64,000 bases of DNA from Burkholderia sp. Bp8992 (GTDB taxonomy: Bacteria; Pseudomonadota; Gammaproteobacteria; Burkholderiales; Burkholderiaceae). The stretch lies in contig NZ_QTQI01000015.1 of NCBI RefSeq assembly GCF_003853705.1, positions 124,001 to 188,000 of the forward strand, read 5' to 3'. Position 1 is the first letter of the stretch, and every line of letters starts with the position of its first letter. Of the stretch, positions 56,788 through 64,000 are shown piece after piece. The notes beneath the pieces were generated by a model. It searched no databases. It worked only from the letters and a program-made list of their open reading frames with translations, and was not told the DNA's origin. A program made the translations under genes and the position numbers.

Positions 56788-58752
56788 ATGCCCGCGTTGC
56801 CCAATGCCGCCCGTCGTCAGGCCCTGAAGATCCTTGCCGGCGCGCCGATGCTTCCCCTTTCCGGTCTCGCGCTGCCGGCCCTGCTGACGGGTTGCGGCGG
56901 CGACGACAATCCCGCATCGACGCCGGCCCCGGTGGCCGCCGCCTATACGTCGGCCGCCTTCTCGGCGATGGCCGCGCCGACGCTCGACAATGCAGCCGCG
57001 ATGGCCACGACGACGGTCGGCTCGACGCTGTCGGTGTCGTTCTCGGACGGCTCGTCGCGCAACTTCAAGCTCGCGTACCGGCCGTTCTTCGTGACGGGCG
57101 ACATGGTGCCGGACGGCAAGGGCGGCACGACGCTCGCGGGCGGCTACTACGACATCAACAACCAGCCGATCATCGATCGCTCGGTCGCCGGCAAGGAACG
57201 CCAGTTCTATTCCGACTGCCCGGACGGCAGCTCGCTGCTGACGCTGAAGAACGCGAACGTGCCCGGCGTGAAGGGCAACACGGTGTTCGCGGTCGTGCAG
57301 TTCGAATACACGACGCGCGACCAGGCGAGCGCGTCGCAGTACGGCCAGCTGCCGTCGCCGATCGCGGTGCTCTCGCTCGACCAGGATCCGGCCACCGGCG
57401 CGCTGAAGGTCGTGAAGTACCACAACGTCGACACGTCGAAGGCGCACGGCCTGTGGATCACCTGCGGCGCGAGCCTGTCGCCGTGGGGCACCCACCTGTC
57501 GAGCGAGGAATACGAGCCGGACGCGACAAAGGCTGCCACCGACGCGCAGTTCAAGGCGTTCAGCAAGAACACGTTCGGCGACGAGACGAAGGCGAACCCC
57601 TACCACTACGGCCACCTGCCCGAGATCACCGTGAACCCGGACGGCACGGGCACCGTGAAGAAGCACTACTGCCTCGGCCGCATCTCGCACGAGCTGATCC
57701 AGGTGATGCCGGACCAGCGCACGGTGATGATGGGCGACGATGCGACCAACGGCGGCCTGTTCATGTTCGTCGCCGACAAGGCGGCCGACCTGTCGGCCGG
57801 CACGCTGTACGTCGCGAAGTGGACGCAGACGTCGTCGGCCGGCGCCGGCACCGCGACGCTCACGTGGATCAGGATCGGCCACGCGACCAGCAGCGAGATC
57901 GAAGCGCTCGCGAACACGCTGAAGGCGTCGGACATCATGGACCTGGTGACCGCCGACCCGAACGACGCGAGCTACACGAAGATCCACTTCGGCGGCAAGT
58001 TCAACTGGATGCGCGTGAAGCCGGGGATGGAAAAGGCGGCCGCATTCCTCGAGACGCACCGCTACGCGGCGCTGCTCGGCGGCAGCATGGCCTTCACGAA
58101 GCTCGAGGGCACGACGGTGAACGCGAAGGACAAGATCGTCTACACGGCGATGTCGCGGATCGAGACGTCGATGGTCAAGGGCAACGCGGTGTCGCGCGAC
58201 GTCGCGGTCGACAAGAAGATCGCTGCCGGCGCCGTCTACGCGCTGAACCTGAAGGCTGGCCAGCGCGACACGACGGGAGGCACGATCGACAGCGAATGGG
58301 TGCCGGTCGACATGGGCGCGCCGGCCGCGCTCGTCGGCGAGGATCTCGCCGCGGCCGACGGCCTCGGCAACCTCGCGAACCCGGACAGGATCGCCAACCC
58401 GGACAACCTGAAGTTCTCCGAAAAGCTGCGCACGCTGTTCATCGGCGAAGACTCGGGCATGCACGTGAACAACTTCCTGTGGGCGTACAACATCGACACG
58501 AAGACGCTCGCGCGCGTGCTGTCGTGCCCGGCCGGCGCGGAATCGACGGGCCTGCACGCGGTCGACGAGATCAACGGCTGGACGTACATCATGAGCAACT
58601 TCCAGCACGCCGGCGACTGGGAGTCGCCGCTGCACGACAAGGTCAAGCCGACGCTCGATCCGCTCGTGCGCGCGAACTTCAAGGACCGCTTCGGCGCCAG
58701 CGTCGGCTACCTGACGGCCGAGCAGACCGGCATCAAGCTCGCGAAGGCCTGA
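56788..58752 (+). CDS. PhoX-family phosphatase (DUF839)
   Basis: A 654-residue exported protein of the PhoX/DUF839 group, calcium- and iron-dependent alkaline phosphatases. The N-terminus has a twin-arginine motif 'ARRQALKILAG' and then 'LPALLTGCGG', so it may be a Tat-exported lipoprotein. Typical phrases are 'SLSPWGTHLSSEEYEPD', 'YHYGHLPEITVN', 'LGRISHELIQVMPDQRTVMMGDDATNGGLFMFVAD' and 'LRTLFIGEDSGMHVNNFLWAYNIDTKTLARVLS'. The role in scavenging organic phosphate is known for the family. A Pho box could not be confirmed upstream. A strong terminator follows. Confidence 0.9.
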   Translation: MPALPNAARRQALKILAGAPMLPLSGLALPALLTGCGGDDNPASTPAPVAAAYTSAAFSAMAAPTLDNAAAMATTTVGSTLSVSFSDGSSRNFKLAYRPFFVTGDMVPDGKGGTTLAGGYYDINNQPIIDRSVAGKERQFYSDCPDGSSLLTLKNANVPGVKGNTVFAVVQFEYTTRDQASASQYGQLPSPIAVLSLDQDPATGALKVVKYHNVDTSKAHGLWITCGASLSPWGTHLSSEEYEPDATKAATDAQFKAFSKNTFGDETKANPYHYGHLPEITVNPDGTGTVKKHYCLGRISHELIQVMPDQRTVMMGDDATNGGLFMFVADKAADLSAGTLYVAKWTQTSSAGAGTATLTWIRIGHATSSEIEALANTLKASDIMDLVTADPNDASYTKIHFGGKFNWMRVKPGMEKAAAFLETHRYAALLGGSMAFTKLEGTTVNAKDKIVYTAMSRIETSMVKGNAVSRDVAVDKKIAAGAVYALNLKAGQRDTTGGTIDSEWVPVDMGAPAALVGEDLAAADGLGNLANPDRIANPDNLKFSEKLRTLFIGEDSGMHVNNFLWAYNIDTKTLARVLSCPAGAESTGLHAVDEINGWTYIMSNFQHAGDWESPLHDKVKPTLDPLVRANFKDRFGASVGYLTAEQTGIKLAKA

Positions 58753-58832
58753 CCCGCGGCACCGTGGGGCCGCGCGCCCCCGGCGCGCTTTCTTCATCAC
58801 GTTTCATTCGTCGGCGCTCCACGCCGTTTGAT

Positions 58833-58865
58833 GCGCGATGCCCGTGACGGGCGTCGCGCTTTTTT
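58833..58865 (+). terminator. Rho-independent terminator of the phoX-like gene
   Basis: A 12-bp stem, GCGCGATGCCCG with CGGGCGTCGCGC (one G-T pair), has a TGA loop and ends in TTTTTT. It lies 80 bases after the stop codon and just before the 3' end of the converging prepilin operon. Confidence 0.88.
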
Positions 58866-58881
58866 GCGTGCGGCCAGCGCG

Positions 58882-59490
58882 TCAATGCAGGCCGGCCGGG
58901 CTCCGCCCCGGCAGCGCACCGCCCGGGAAACCGGACAGGCTCGGCGCACTGGCCGGCATCGCCGGGGCCCCCGCCGGTGCGTCGGCGACCGGCGCGGACA
59001 GCCCGGGGGCGAGGTACAGGAACTTCCATTGCCGATAGGTCTCGGCCCCTTCGAAATCCATGTATCGATCGGGAAATCCCGCGCGCTTGATCGTCGCGTC
59101 GTCCGAGCTGCTGAACACGCCGTAGAAGCGGTCGGCGCGCCACAGGAAGGACCAGTCGTTCTTGCCGCTGACCGGATCCGGATACGCACGGCGCAGGTGG
59201 TGCATGGGCTTCGCGAAGCGGGTGTCTTCCAGCAGATCGTCGACCGTTTGCGGGTATGCGCGCGCGAGCCGGTAATACCCGATGATGGCCTTCCGGTACT
59301 GGTCGCCGACGAACAGCAGTTGCCGCTCCTGCTCGCGGCGCCGCTGCAGCGACCAGACGTCCAGCGCGCCGGCCAGTGCGATCGACATCAGCATCAGCGC
59401 GATCAGCAGTGCGAGCAGCACGAGCCCGCGCTGCCGCCCGCGGCGGCGGGCATGCGGTGCGCGCGCGACGCGGCGCCCGGCCCGCTTCAT
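58882..59490 (-). CDS. Prepilin-like minor subunit
   Basis: A 202-residue protein with a short basic leader ('MKRAGRRVARAPHARRRGRQRG') followed by a hydrophobic helix 'LVLLALLIALMLMSIALAGALD', the layout of a type IV prepilin. The residue at mature position 5 is Ala, not the usual Glu, so it resembles tip or minor pseudopilins such as GspK rather than the major subunit. The C-terminal half has 'DDLLEDTRFAKPMHHLRRAYPDPVSGKNDWSF', like the fold of GspG-type pilins. ATG overlaps the previous stop (ATGA). Last gene of the operon. Confidence 0.82.
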   Translation of the reverse strand: MKRAGRRVARAPHARRRGRQRGLVLLALLIALMLMSIALAGALDVWSLQRRREQERQLLFVGDQYRKAIIGYYRLARAYPQTVDDLLEDTRFAKPMHHLRRAYPDPVSGKNDWSFLWRADRFYGVFSSSDDATIKRAGFPDRYMDFEGAETYRQWKFLYLAPGLSAPVADAPAGAPAMPASAPSLSGFPGGALPGRSPAGLH

Positions 59491-59897
59491 TTCGCCGCCC
59501 CGGCCGCAACCGTTGCCGTTGCAGCGACGCCCGGCGGCACGCCCTGCGCGTCGCTCGCGGGCCCGACGTCGTATACGCCGGGCTTGGTCTCGTCCGGCGA
59601 TGCAAGCGTCGCCCATTTGTCGTCGCCGTTGACCGGATCGACCGGCACCGCACGCAGATAGTGTTTCGCGACCAGTTCGTCGAGCGTCTCGGGATACTGC
59701 CCGTTGTCGCCGTAATACTGGTCGATCGCATTGCGCATGACCGCGAGGTTCTGCAGCCTCACCTGCTCCTTGCCGCGCTCGATGCTGTGCATGTAGCGCG
59801 GCACGGCCAACGTCAGAAGCAGTCCGATGATGGCCATCACGACCACGATTTCGATCAGCGTAAAGCCGCGGATCCGGCGGATGCGAGCGAGTTTCAT
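59487..59897 (-). CDS. Type II secretion/type IV pilus prepilin (GspG-like)
   Basis: A 136-residue prepilin. The leader ends 'RRIRG', and the mature part starts 'FTLIEIVVVMAIIGLLLTLAVPRYMHSIERGKEQ', the prepilin-peptidase site with Glu5 present. The C-terminal part 'NGQYPETLDELVAKHYLRAVPVDPVNGDDKW' is the GspG-type calcium-binding fold. Of the three pilins this is the best candidate for the major subunit. The ATG at 59897 fits the leader; an upstream ATG (59915) adds six residues. It begins 11 bases after the previous gene's stop. Confidence 0.88.
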   Translation of the reverse strand: MKLARIRRIRGFTLIEIVVVMAIIGLLLTLAVPRYMHSIERGKEQVRLQNLAVMRNAIDQYYGDNGQYPETLDELVAKHYLRAVPVDPVNGDDKWATLASPDETKPGVYDVGPASDAQGVPPGVAATATVAAGAAK

Positions 59898-59908
59898 GAT
59901 GAACCCCG

Positions 59909-60451
59909 TCACCACTGTTTGTACGGAATGCCGTTGATGCCGATACGCGCCGATTTCGACGTCACGTCGAACACGTCCTTGCCAGGCTCGATGCCGCCGG
60001 GCGGCCCGTCGGCCGCCGGCTCAGGCGGCGTGCCGTACGCACGCACGTCCCAGGTGTCCTCGTCCGGCGTATCGGCGTCGCCGGTGAAGAACGGATCGCG
60101 TGGCACGCGGCGCAGGAACATCAGCATGCCGCCCTTCGGGTCGCGGGCGTTTTTCACGCCCGTCACGAGCACGGTGAGCGACGGCGGATAGCCGGACGCT
60201 TCGGCTTCCTTTTCGATCTTCCCCGCGTCGCTCGCCTCCTTGTACGCATCGAGCGCCGTGCGGATCTCGCGCAACGCGGCACCCAACGCCTGCTCCTTCT
60301 GCCGCTGCACGAGCAGTTCGGAGAACGGCATGACCGCGAGCGCGAGGATCGCCACGAGCGCGAGCGTGACGACCATCTCGATCAGCGTGAAGCCGCGCTG
60401 GCCGATGCGGCTGGCGCGGCCCACGCAAGTCGCTGCATTGCGCGCGGCCAC
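59909..60451 (-). CDS. Type IV prepilin-like protein
   Basis: A 180-residue prepilin with leader 'RASRIGQRG' and mature start 'FTLIEMVVTLALVAILALAVMPFSELLVQRQKEQAL', including Glu5. The second half, with 'YPPSLTVLVTGVKNARDPKGGMLMFLRRVPRDPFFTGDADTPDEDTWDVRAYGTPPEPAADGPP', is typical for GspG-related pilins of this kind of cluster. It has a GTG start 3 bases after the secretin stop, so it is translationally coupled to it. Confidence 0.86.
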   Translation of the reverse strand: MAARNAATCVGRASRIGQRGFTLIEMVVTLALVAILALAVMPFSELLVQRQKEQALGAALREIRTALDAYKEASDAGKIEKEAEASGYPPSLTVLVTGVKNARDPKGGMLMFLRRVPRDPFFTGDADTPDEDTWDVRAYGTPPEPAADGPPGGIEPGKDVFDVTSKSARIGINGIPYKQW

Positions 60452-60454
60452 GGC

Positions 60455-62716
60455 TCACTTCCCGACCGGGCGAAGCGGGTTTTCGCTCGGAATGTCGCCC
60501 GCCGGCATCTGCAGCGTCGGGGGCGGGGCCGCCGCGGCAGCCTGCTCGGCCGGCGCAGGCGACGCAACCGGCGTCACGGTGGTGCCCGGCGCGGGCGCGA
60601 CTTCGTTGCCCGCCGATGCGGCCGGCTGCTCCGCCGCGGCTGCCCCGCCGGTCCCGGCGGCCGGCGCGGGGAGCGCCGGCTGAGGACGCGAGAACCGCCC
60701 GCCGTACGGTTCAGGCGGCGGCGTCGTGCGCGGGGCGGCCGGCAGCTGCCCGAACGCGCCGGTCCCCGGCGACGCTTGCGTGCGGTTCGCCGCGGCCTCC
60801 AGCGGCGACGGCGCCGCACGACCCGAGGTCCCGCCGCCCACGCTGCCCGGAACGACCTTGGCCTCCGGCGCCGCGGGCGCCGCCTCCGCGCTCAGCATCA
60901 CCGGATCGAGTCGAAGCTGGTCGGCGTGCACGTTGACGTCGGTGCCCGACCACACTTCCTGCGTGTCCGCATCCGCCGCAACCTGCGGCCGGACGATATG
61001 CGGCGTGATCTGCAGCACGATCTCGGTCTTCTTGTGATCGCCGCCGTGATCCGAGAACAGTCGGCCGAGCACCGGCAACTGCCCGAGACCCGGCACCTTG
61101 TTCGCGTTGCGGCGGTCCTCGTCGGAAATCAGGCCGCCCATGATCTGCGTTTCGCCGTCCCGAAGCCGCAGGCTGGTCGACGCACTGCGCGTACCGATCT
61201 GATAGGCGAGCGAGCTCAGTCCCTGCGAGTTGCCGCTCGAGATCGTGTTGGTGATGTTGCTGACTTCGAGATTCAGCTTGATGCCGACGTCGCCGTCGCG
61301 ATAGACCTGCGGCTCGACCTCGAGCTTGATGCCCACGTCGAGGTACTGGATCATCTGCGTAAACGACGGGCCGCTGGTGCTCGGCGTGCTCGAGCTCGAG
61401 ATCACCGGCACCTTGTCGCCGATCATGATGCGCGCCTTTTCCTTGTTGCGCGCTCGGATGCGCGGACTCGCGAGCAGATTCGCGTCGGTATCGGTCAGCT
61501 TGAAGTCCGCGGTGGCCGACAGGCTGCTGACGTTCAGCGCATTGATCGGCAGATGGTGCAGCACACCCCAGGTATCGGCCGAGCTCGGCGTCGACACCGT
61601 AAACGAGCTGGGCCAGTTGATGCCCAGTTGCGACATCCGGTCATGCGAGACCTCCAGCACCTCGACCTCGAGCATCACTTCCGGCTCCGGCAAGTCCTGG
61701 GCGGCAATCATCTCCTCGGCGACCTTGATCATGTCCGGCGTGCCGCGGATCGTCACCGTGTTCGCGCGCTCGTCGATCACGGCCTCCTTCACCTTCAACA
61801 GGCTCTTCAGGAGCGACTGGACCTGCTTCGCGTCGACGTTCGACAGCTGGAACGTACGCACCTTGAGCTCCTGGTATTCGAGCTCCTTGGCCGGCGTCGC
61901 CGGGTAGATGAACAGCGTGTTCGCGTTCATCTGCTTCTTGTCGAGCTGGTTCTGCAACAGGATCATGTCGACCGTGTCCTGCAGCGATGCGTTCTGCACG
62001 AAGATCGTCGTCTTCAGATCGGCGCGCACGTCGCGATCGAAAATGACGTTCAGCCCGGACGTCCGCGACAAGGCCTCGAACACCATCCGCACGTTCGCGT
62101 CGCGAAACTGCAGCGACACCGGCGTGCGCATGATCGACGACGCCGCGAGCTTGTCGTCGCGATCCGCATGTTGCTGGCGGCGCTTTTCGTCGAGCTCCGC
62201 CTGCATCTGCGCCGCCATCGTGTTGGCCGGATCCTCGACCAGCACGCGATGCACGCGTTCGGCCGCCTGCGCGTACGAACCGCGCTTCATCATGCGGTCG
62301 GCTTCCTGCAGGATCGCAAGATGCTTGCGGTCCTGGTCGATCATCGTGCCGATCCGGCGCGCGCGCTCGCTGGCGGGATCGAGTTGCTTCGCCATGTAGA
62401 CGGAGCGCGCCGCGTCGTCGAACTCGTTCTTCTGGCGAAACGCGTCCGCATTGTCGAGCAGCTCGTCGACGGCTTCCTTGCGGTCGTGCAATGCGTCGAT
62501 CTTCACCTGCGCATTGGTCGGATCGTCGTGAAGATTCGGCACATGCGCACAGCCGCCGCAGGCGAGCAGCGCCGCGGCGATCGCCAGCGCGCGTTTCGTC
62601 GCGCACCGGTTGACCGGCGGCACCGATCGCGCGTCGGCCGCGGGGGCGGAGCAAAGGCATGTCGACCGGCCGTCGTCCCCGTCGCGGCGCGCATCCCGTG
62701 TGCGTATGGTTTTCAT
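60455..62716 (-). CDS. Secretin (GspD/PilQ family)
   Basis: A 753-residue outer-membrane secretin. The signal peptide carries lipobox-like 'LACGGC' (about residues 51-56). N-domains follow, with 'PVSLQFRDANVRMVFEALSRTSGLNVIFDRDV' (STN-like N0) and 'VRTFQLSNVDAKQVQSLLKSLLKVKEAVIDERANTVTIRGTPDMIKVAEEMIAAQD' (N1). The secretin core has 'ASPRIRARNKEKARIMIGDKVPVIS' and 'MGGLISDEDRRNANKVPGLGQLPVLGRLFS'. After about residue 590 comes a Pro/Ala-rich tail of some 160 residues. It forms the exit pore for the pilus or pseudopilus made by the neighbouring genes. Confidence 0.92.
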   Translation of the reverse strand: MKTIRTRDARRDGDDGRSTCLCSAPAADARSVPPVNRCATKRALAIAAALLACGGCAHVPNLHDDPTNAQVKIDALHDRKEAVDELLDNADAFRQKNEFDDAARSVYMAKQLDPASERARRIGTMIDQDRKHLAILQEADRMMKRGSYAQAAERVHRVLVEDPANTMAAQMQAELDEKRRQQHADRDDKLAASSIMRTPVSLQFRDANVRMVFEALSRTSGLNVIFDRDVRADLKTTIFVQNASLQDTVDMILLQNQLDKKQMNANTLFIYPATPAKELEYQELKVRTFQLSNVDAKQVQSLLKSLLKVKEAVIDERANTVTIRGTPDMIKVAEEMIAAQDLPEPEVMLEVEVLEVSHDRMSQLGINWPSSFTVSTPSSADTWGVLHHLPINALNVSSLSATADFKLTDTDANLLASPRIRARNKEKARIMIGDKVPVISSSSTPSTSGPSFTQMIQYLDVGIKLEVEPQVYRDGDVGIKLNLEVSNITNTISSGNSQGLSSLAYQIGTRSASTSLRLRDGETQIMGGLISDEDRRNANKVPGLGQLPVLGRLFSDHGGDHKKTEIVLQITPHIVRPQVAADADTQEVWSGTDVNVHADQLRLDPVMLSAEAAPAAPEAKVVPGSVGGGTSGRAAPSPLEAAANRTQASPGTGAFGQLPAAPRTTPPPEPYGGRFSRPQPALPAPAAGTGGAAAAEQPAASAGNEVAPAPGTTVTPVASPAPAEQAAAAAPPPTLQMPAGDIPSENPLRPVGK

Positions 62717-63322
62717 TTACTTTCCTTCCACTGGAATGAGCACCATCTGGACCTGGTTCAGCGGCAGATAGGTGAGCACCACGTTCGATTCGGATACCGA
62801 ATCGACCCGATACTGGCCGCCGATCACGTCACCCGGCGAAACGATCAGCAACTGGTCTCCGTTGCCGAGAAACACCTGCGGCTTCGCCGCCTTGGCATCC
62901 TGCTGGCCGAGATAGACGAACGGCACCGGTGGCGCGGTAGGCGGCGCCGGACGCGTTTCGGGCGGCGGCGGCACGACGGGCGGCGGCGGCAGCCACGACG
63001 ACGCCGTGAACGGATCGTGTGCGGCTTCGACCGACACAGGCGCACGCAACGCGGCGAGCCTGTCGCGCGGCGTCGCCGCCGCTGCGTGCGACGCGGGCGC
63101 AGGCGCCGCGGCATGAGAGGCTGGCGCGACGCGCGCGCGGGTCGGCGCGGACGCCACGTGCGCACCGTCGTGATGGACCACGATGCTTGCAGCAGCCGGT
63201 GCCGGTTGCTGCATCGCCGCCACCAGCACGCGATATCCGGCGCCGGCGACGACGAGGCAACCCAGCGCGAGCGCGAGTGCGAGCCGATGGCGCGAAGCAG
63301 GCTTCATGACGGCGGAGATCAT
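62717..63322 (-). CDS. PilP/GspC-like periplasmic protein
   Basis: A 201-residue protein with one N-terminal membrane helix ('LALALALGCLVVAGAGYRVLVAAM'), an Ala/Pro-rich linker, and a C-terminal domain 'VPFVYLGQQDAKAAKPQVFLGNGDQLLIVSPGDVIGGQYRVDSVSESNVVLTYLPLNQVQMVLIPVE'. This is the layout of PilP or GspC homology-region proteins that link the inner-membrane platform to the secretin. ATG at 63322 overlaps the previous stop (ATGA); an ATG at 63307 is possible. The stop adjoins the secretin start directly (TAAATG). Confidence 0.8.
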   Translation of the reverse strand: MISAVMKPASRHRLALALALGCLVVAGAGYRVLVAAMQQPAPAAASIVVHHDGAHVASAPTRARVAPASHAAAPAPASHAAAATPRDRLAALRAPVSVEAAHDPFTASSWLPPPPVVPPPPETRPAPPTAPPVPFVYLGQQDAKAAKPQVFLGNGDQLLIVSPGDVIGGQYRVDSVSESNVVLTYLPLNQVQMVLIPVEGK

Positions 63323-63885
63323 GGCTGGGCGCTCCGATAGACGAGTTCGAAACGCACCCGCGCGTCGAGAATGCTGCTGCCCACCGCGGGACGCTCGACG
63401 TGGATTTCCTGCAGCGCCGCGTTCGGCACGTTGTTCAGCACCGATGCGAGAAAATGCCGGATCGCGCCGTACTGATCCTTCACGGGCAGCAGCACCTGGT
63501 AGCGCGCGAAGCGTCCGCCCGACTCCGTCGTCATCTGGTACTCGGCGGACCCGAGCGTCAGATGGCTGTCGCGTGCCTGTTCGAAGATCGATGCGATGTC
63601 GTCCGCGCTTTGCGACGAAGCCGGAAAGAGCGTCGGCAGCGCGTCAAGCGTGGTCGCATCCGCGGCCGTGTCGCGCACCTCGGCGGGACGATGGCCGTGG
63701 GCCGCGCGCACCACCCCGGCCGGCGCCAGCATCGCGTGCGTGTCGGACTCGACGCCCGCGATCGCCGCACACGTGATGCCGGCGGCGCCGAGCATCAGCA
63801 GCCCGGCGAGGCCCGGCAGGCCGAATGCGCGCCGCCACTCGAAGCGAAGCGTGAGCAGGCGGTCCGCGAAACGATCGGCTTTCAT
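63319..63885 (-). CDS. PilO/GspM-like inner-membrane protein
   Basis: A 188-residue bitopic protein: a cytoplasmic N-terminus, one helix 'GLPGLAGLLMLGAAGITCAAIAG', and a periplasmic ferredoxin-like domain with 'IASIFEQARDSHLTLGSAEYQMTTESGGRFARYQVLLPVKDQYGAIRHFLASVLNNVPNAALQEIHVERPA'. This fits the PilO/GspM type. ATG overlaps the stop of the preceding (PilN-like) gene as ATGA. Confidence 0.8.
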   Translation of the reverse strand: MKADRFADRLLTLRFEWRRAFGLPGLAGLLMLGAAGITCAAIAGVESDTHAMLAPAGVVRAAHGHRPAEVRDTAADATTLDALPTLFPASSQSADDIASIFEQARDSHLTLGSAEYQMTTESGGRFARYQVLLPVKDQYGAIRHFLASVLNNVPNAALQEIHVERPAVGSSILDARVRFELVYRSAQP

Positions 63886-64000
63886 GATTTCCTCCAGACG
63901 GCCGTGATCTGGAAACGCACCGGCTTGCCCGCCACGTTCTCCTCGACGAGATGGCCGTTGAGCGTCGCCTCGCGCAGCACGACACTCGTCTGCAAATACT
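63882..64000 (-). CDS. PilN/GspL-like protein, 3' part
   Basis: Only the last 39 codons are in the window; the gene runs off the right edge. The visible end 'LQTSVVLREATLNGHLVEEN' and 'VAGKPVRFQITAVWRKS' looks like the C-terminal strand of PilN-type fimbrial assembly proteins, and its position directly before the PilO-like gene, with an ATGA overlap, fits. Too short for firm assignment. Confidence 0.65.
   Translation of the reverse strand, partial: YLQTSVVLREATLNGHLVEENVAGKPVRFQITAVWRKS

Overview
The window is dense (about 58 protein genes), strongly GC-rich and free of mobile elements. Its content points to a Burkholderia-type betaproteobacterium, probably of the B. cepacia complex: a Burkholderia-style porin ending in Phe, a split branched-chain keto-acid dehydrogenase, recC-recB-recD in overlapping order, an MXKDX-repeat protein, and a type IV pilus/type II secretion-like operon. 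This assignment rests on gene content and codon usage only; no database search was possible.

Layout. 1-5.2 kb: end of a LysR regulator, porin, NCS1 permease with a HutC-like operator, SRAP protein, NAD(P)-binding protein. 5.5-10.5 kb: branched-chain keto-acid dehydrogenase operon (E1alpha, E1beta, E2, E3; minus strand). 10.9-16 kb: zinc alcohol dehydrogenase with divergent LysR regulator, membrane protein, HD-GYP-like/LuxR regulator, flavin reductase. 16.2-16.6 kb: a tRNA-Leu(UAA) gene split by a 248-nt group I intron, the most striking element of the window. 16.9-22.8 kb: LacI regulator, a complete ABC importer and a GpdQ-like phosphodiesterase, probably one uptake and hydrolysis system. 23-28.3 kb: MFS and EamA transporters, a HigBA-type toxin-antitoxin pair, and a molybdopterin oxidoreductase/cytochrome b/MXKDX operon. 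28.6-30.8 kb: TPP riboswitch and thiC. 31-34.2 kb: OsmB-like and Tyr-rich lipoproteins, EamA transporter, EAL protein. 34.3-44 kb: recC, recB, recD and arfB, chained by ATGA overlaps. 44-48.5 kb: FUSC membrane protein, amino-acid permease with a second HutC-like operator, 53-residue membrane protein. 48.6-52.6 kb: FbpABC-type iron importer and an Lrp/AsnC regulator. 52.9-54.6 kb: YwnB/YwnA-like pair with matching operators, and a lipoprotein. 54.8-58.8 kb: small membrane protein, Amt transporter behind a sigma-54 promoter, PhoX-type phosphatase. 58.9-64 kb: three prepilins, secretin, and PilP-, PilO- and PilN-like proteins, running off the window end.

Regulatory logic can be read in several places. 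Near-identical HutC-subfamily operators precede two permeases 43 kb apart. Two AAACGTTT-centred sites precede lacI. TGTAA-N9-TTACA sites precede both the Rrf2 gene and its partner. A sigma-54 promoter precedes amt, a TPP riboswitch precedes thiC, and a perfect palindrome lies over the start of the toxin-antitoxin operon.
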